Source: Hirundichthys speculiger (taxonomy: Eukaryota; Chordata; Actinopteri; Beloniformes; Exocoetidae). From it: a DNA stretch of 64,000 nucleotides. The notes under the pieces were generated by a model, which was not told where the DNA came from, did no database searches, and worked only from the letters and a program-made list of their open reading frames with translations. A program made the translations under genes and the position numbers. The stretch is from NCBI GenBank assembly GCA_018398805.1, contig JAGFBZ010002033.1, positions 3,309,501 through 3,373,500 on the forward strand. The letters run 5' to 3'. Below, piece by piece: positions 62,015 to 64,000 of this stretch (position 1 is its first letter; each line of letters starts with the position of its first letter).

Positions 62015-62312
62015 AAATGAAAGGTTTGGCTGCTCCTCTACATACAAAGAAGCTAGCAAAGGTGGTTCAGGCATCTGGTTAGGATGCCCCCTGGATGCCT
62101 TCCTGGGGGGGTGTTCTGGGGATGTCCAACCAGAAAGAGGCCCTGGAGCAGACCCAGGACATGATGGAGAGATCATATCACTTGGTTGCCTTGGGAATCC
62201 CCCAATATTAATGGCTGGGCAGAGGGAGGTCTGGGTGTCCCTCCTCAGGGTGCTACGTTATCCTGAACAAGGATAAGCAGAAGTTAACAAATGGGTGGTA
62301 ACTTGTCCACTA
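62015..62312 (+). mobile_element. Rex3/RTE-type LINE, 3' end only
   Basis: The sequence follows the well-known ORF end of fish Rex3: GGTTTGGCTGCTCCTCTACA, GGTGGTTCAGGCATCTGGTT, AGGATGCCCCCTGGATGCCT, AGAAAGAGGCCCTGGAGCAG, ACCCAGGACATGATGGAGAG, ending GGATAAGCAGAAG. It corresponds to the conserved WFGHLVRMPPGRLP and GRPRTRWRD-like blocks. It is 5'-truncated and interrupted by stops. Confidence 0.85.
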
Positions 62313-64000
62313 TAGACTCTTTCTGACGGAAAGTGCACATAGCTTCTTGAGAGCCATAACTTTTACTTTTTTTTTTCCACACATCAAGCAAAATTAATCT
62401 GCAACTGGATGTTTTTATTTCAAAATGATTCTGCTTTTATTCCACAAGCAGATGAGCACCCCTAAGAAATGCACTTGACTAAAGAACACCACAGCATCAT
62501 TTCAACACAGTAAACCGACCTCATTGCACAAGCTGCCACGGTAGTTTCACAACCGGCTTTACTGCCAGAGGTTTCACGGTGTGTCACATTAGCAGCCAGG
62601 GAGCTGCAGGCAACTGCAACTGCTCCACGTTGTTTGTAATAGAACCTGGCTCCGGTCCTACTACTTTATTTTCTAACCCTTAACTAATCAAACCCTAATC
62701 AGACAACTGCAGCAGCACCCACTTGTGTCAACACAACGTCCCGTTGCTGCAGTTCAGCTGTTATGAACCATCAAAGTTGTTAAGCCATTCAATATGCGGA
62801 ACTGGAAAATAAAAATGCCTTCAGACCAGTTTATACCCTCTCCTTATGCAAACATTGGGTTTGCTACATTTGGAGATACTGAGAGTAATTAAAATTATAA
62901 TACACAACAATGTTTGCATGTAAAATAAATGAACCACTTCAAGTATTTCTCAGGGGACACATTTGAACTGTTGCAGTCTCTTAAGAGCCACACACACATT
63001 CTTGTAAGTTATCATGGGTTTTGAGACTTTATTTTAAAATGTTCTCGCTCTGTTTTTCGGTTGACACCACTTTTTGGAAAAACGGTGACGTAGTATGGCA
63101 CTGCTTTACTGGTGAACAGTTTTACTAACAATTATCATCATGCAAATTTTAAGGAAGAGTTGCAGGATTTGTTGGAATTTTATGAAAGATGTGCAAGTTA
63201 TGGACCTAAAATATTGCACTTTAGATGCAGGTATCACAAATGGAGATTGTCTTCCGAAACATGACTTCGAATAATTTTATATCAAATATATATTTAAGTG
63301 TTCAAATGATTAATTTCATTAACACTATCCCATCACTCCAGTCTGCATAAAGATGGCTCAATAACTGTCAGGAGATAAGGAGTAACCTCAGTTTTGACAC
63401 ACTGAGCAGGATTTCCTTCTTCAGCCATCGATTTGTCTTGTGTTTTAGTTAAAGACTCTTTAATGTCTCGACAAAAGACTGTTTGAAATTTTCCACACAA
63501 TTGTGCACCAGGAACAGGGAACCTCTTGATGTTGGAGGCAGTCCACAGTCTGTAATTATCCTCTTACACCCGAAGCTACGGAGGTGGTTCTAGTGAGCAG
63601 AGAGAAAGCTTAATGCCCGGGTTTCAGACTCAAATTAGAACAATTAGCAGCCTCATTAATTTGGGAAAAGGGAAGTAATATTCTCGTTCCAGAAACGGTT
63701 CATTAAGTCAGCGTTATCTGCGGCCGAGGGGTAATTGATGAACTCAGTAAAGGACGGTAAGGAGAAAACGCTACGCCCTTTTTTCACTATCGTGTGGTCA
63801 AATGGCTGAAAGAGGATTTAAAAGTAGAAGCTGTTACAATAGTTTCCCTTTCGTAGCCGTTCCTGCTCTCGCGAGAATAGCTACCTTTGCCAGAATGATG
63901 ATGAAGGAAATATCGCGATGTTTGAAATCTCCTCGGGCACTTAATCAGATGGACGCAGTCTCCTTAGCAGCAGCACCGAGGTAAAAACAAAGGCCACTCA
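62313..64000. other. Intergenic end of window, possible conserved non-coding block
   Basis: No gene is supported. The part 63480-63760 is less repetitive and has closely packed homeodomain-type words (CTGTAATTATCC, AATTAGAACAATTAGCAG, CATTAATTTGG, GTAATTGATG), as seen in developmental enhancers. A 60-codon frame at 63802-63984 has no recognisable similarity and no gene context. Confidence 0.3.

Overview
This is eukaryotic DNA and almost certainly a teleost fish nuclear genome. Coding sequence lies in short exons with GT-AG introns. The recognisable proteins are vertebrate-specific, including an NPY Y7-type receptor that mammals have lost. The interspersed repeats are typical of fish: Tc1-like, hAT-like and Harbinger-like DNA transposons, Rex1/L2-type and Rex3/RTE-type LINE 3' ends, and long (TA)n, (ATT)n and (GT)n arrays. 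I found no tRNA, rRNA, CRISPR array or prokaryotic feature.

Layout: (1) 1-5.4 kb, npy7r-like NPY receptor on +, coding part in one exon. (2) 7.1-13.1 kb, prelid1 on +, five coding exons. (3) 15.2-17.1 kb, mxd3 on -, six coding exons, convergent with prelid1. (4) 18.3-33.0 kb, fam193b on +, divergent from mxd3, with introns full of DNA-transposon relics. (5) 34.8-44.7 kb, ddx41 on +, 17 coding exons. (6) 45.3-57.8 kb, dok3 on +, five coding exons and a first intron of about 8 kb holding a LINE and two Tc1 relics. (7) 58.6-59.3 kb, a single-exon atoh1-family bHLH gene on -, convergent with dok3. (8) 59.4-64 kb, the upstream side of the atoh1 gene, with a poly-C tract, possible E-box and homeodomain-site clusters, a TIR element and a Rex3 3' end.

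The genes do not form a pathway. They are a conserved neighbourhood equivalent to human 5q35 (PRELID1, MXD3, DDX41, DOK3 and FAM193B lie close together there) with two additions mammals lack at this place: an NPY7R-type receptor and an extra atoh1 paralogue. Several of these genes have relatives on human chromosome 4 (NPY2R, MXD4, FAM193A, DOK7, ATOH1), which fits the 4/5 paralogon left by early vertebrate genome duplication.

The strongest anomaly concerns sequence integrity. Four conserved exons (npy7r, fam193b exon 8, ddx41 exons 3 and 16) each carry exactly one surplus base that breaks an otherwise intact reading frame, and a further candidate fam193b exon has an incompatible length. Uniform +1 errors in genes that are otherwise intact, one of them (ddx41) essential, point to insertion-type consensus errors in a long-read assembly rather than to four pseudogenes. 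The most interesting biological observation is in dok3: its C-terminal tail has been enlarged by two internal duplications that multiply candidate phosphotyrosine sites.
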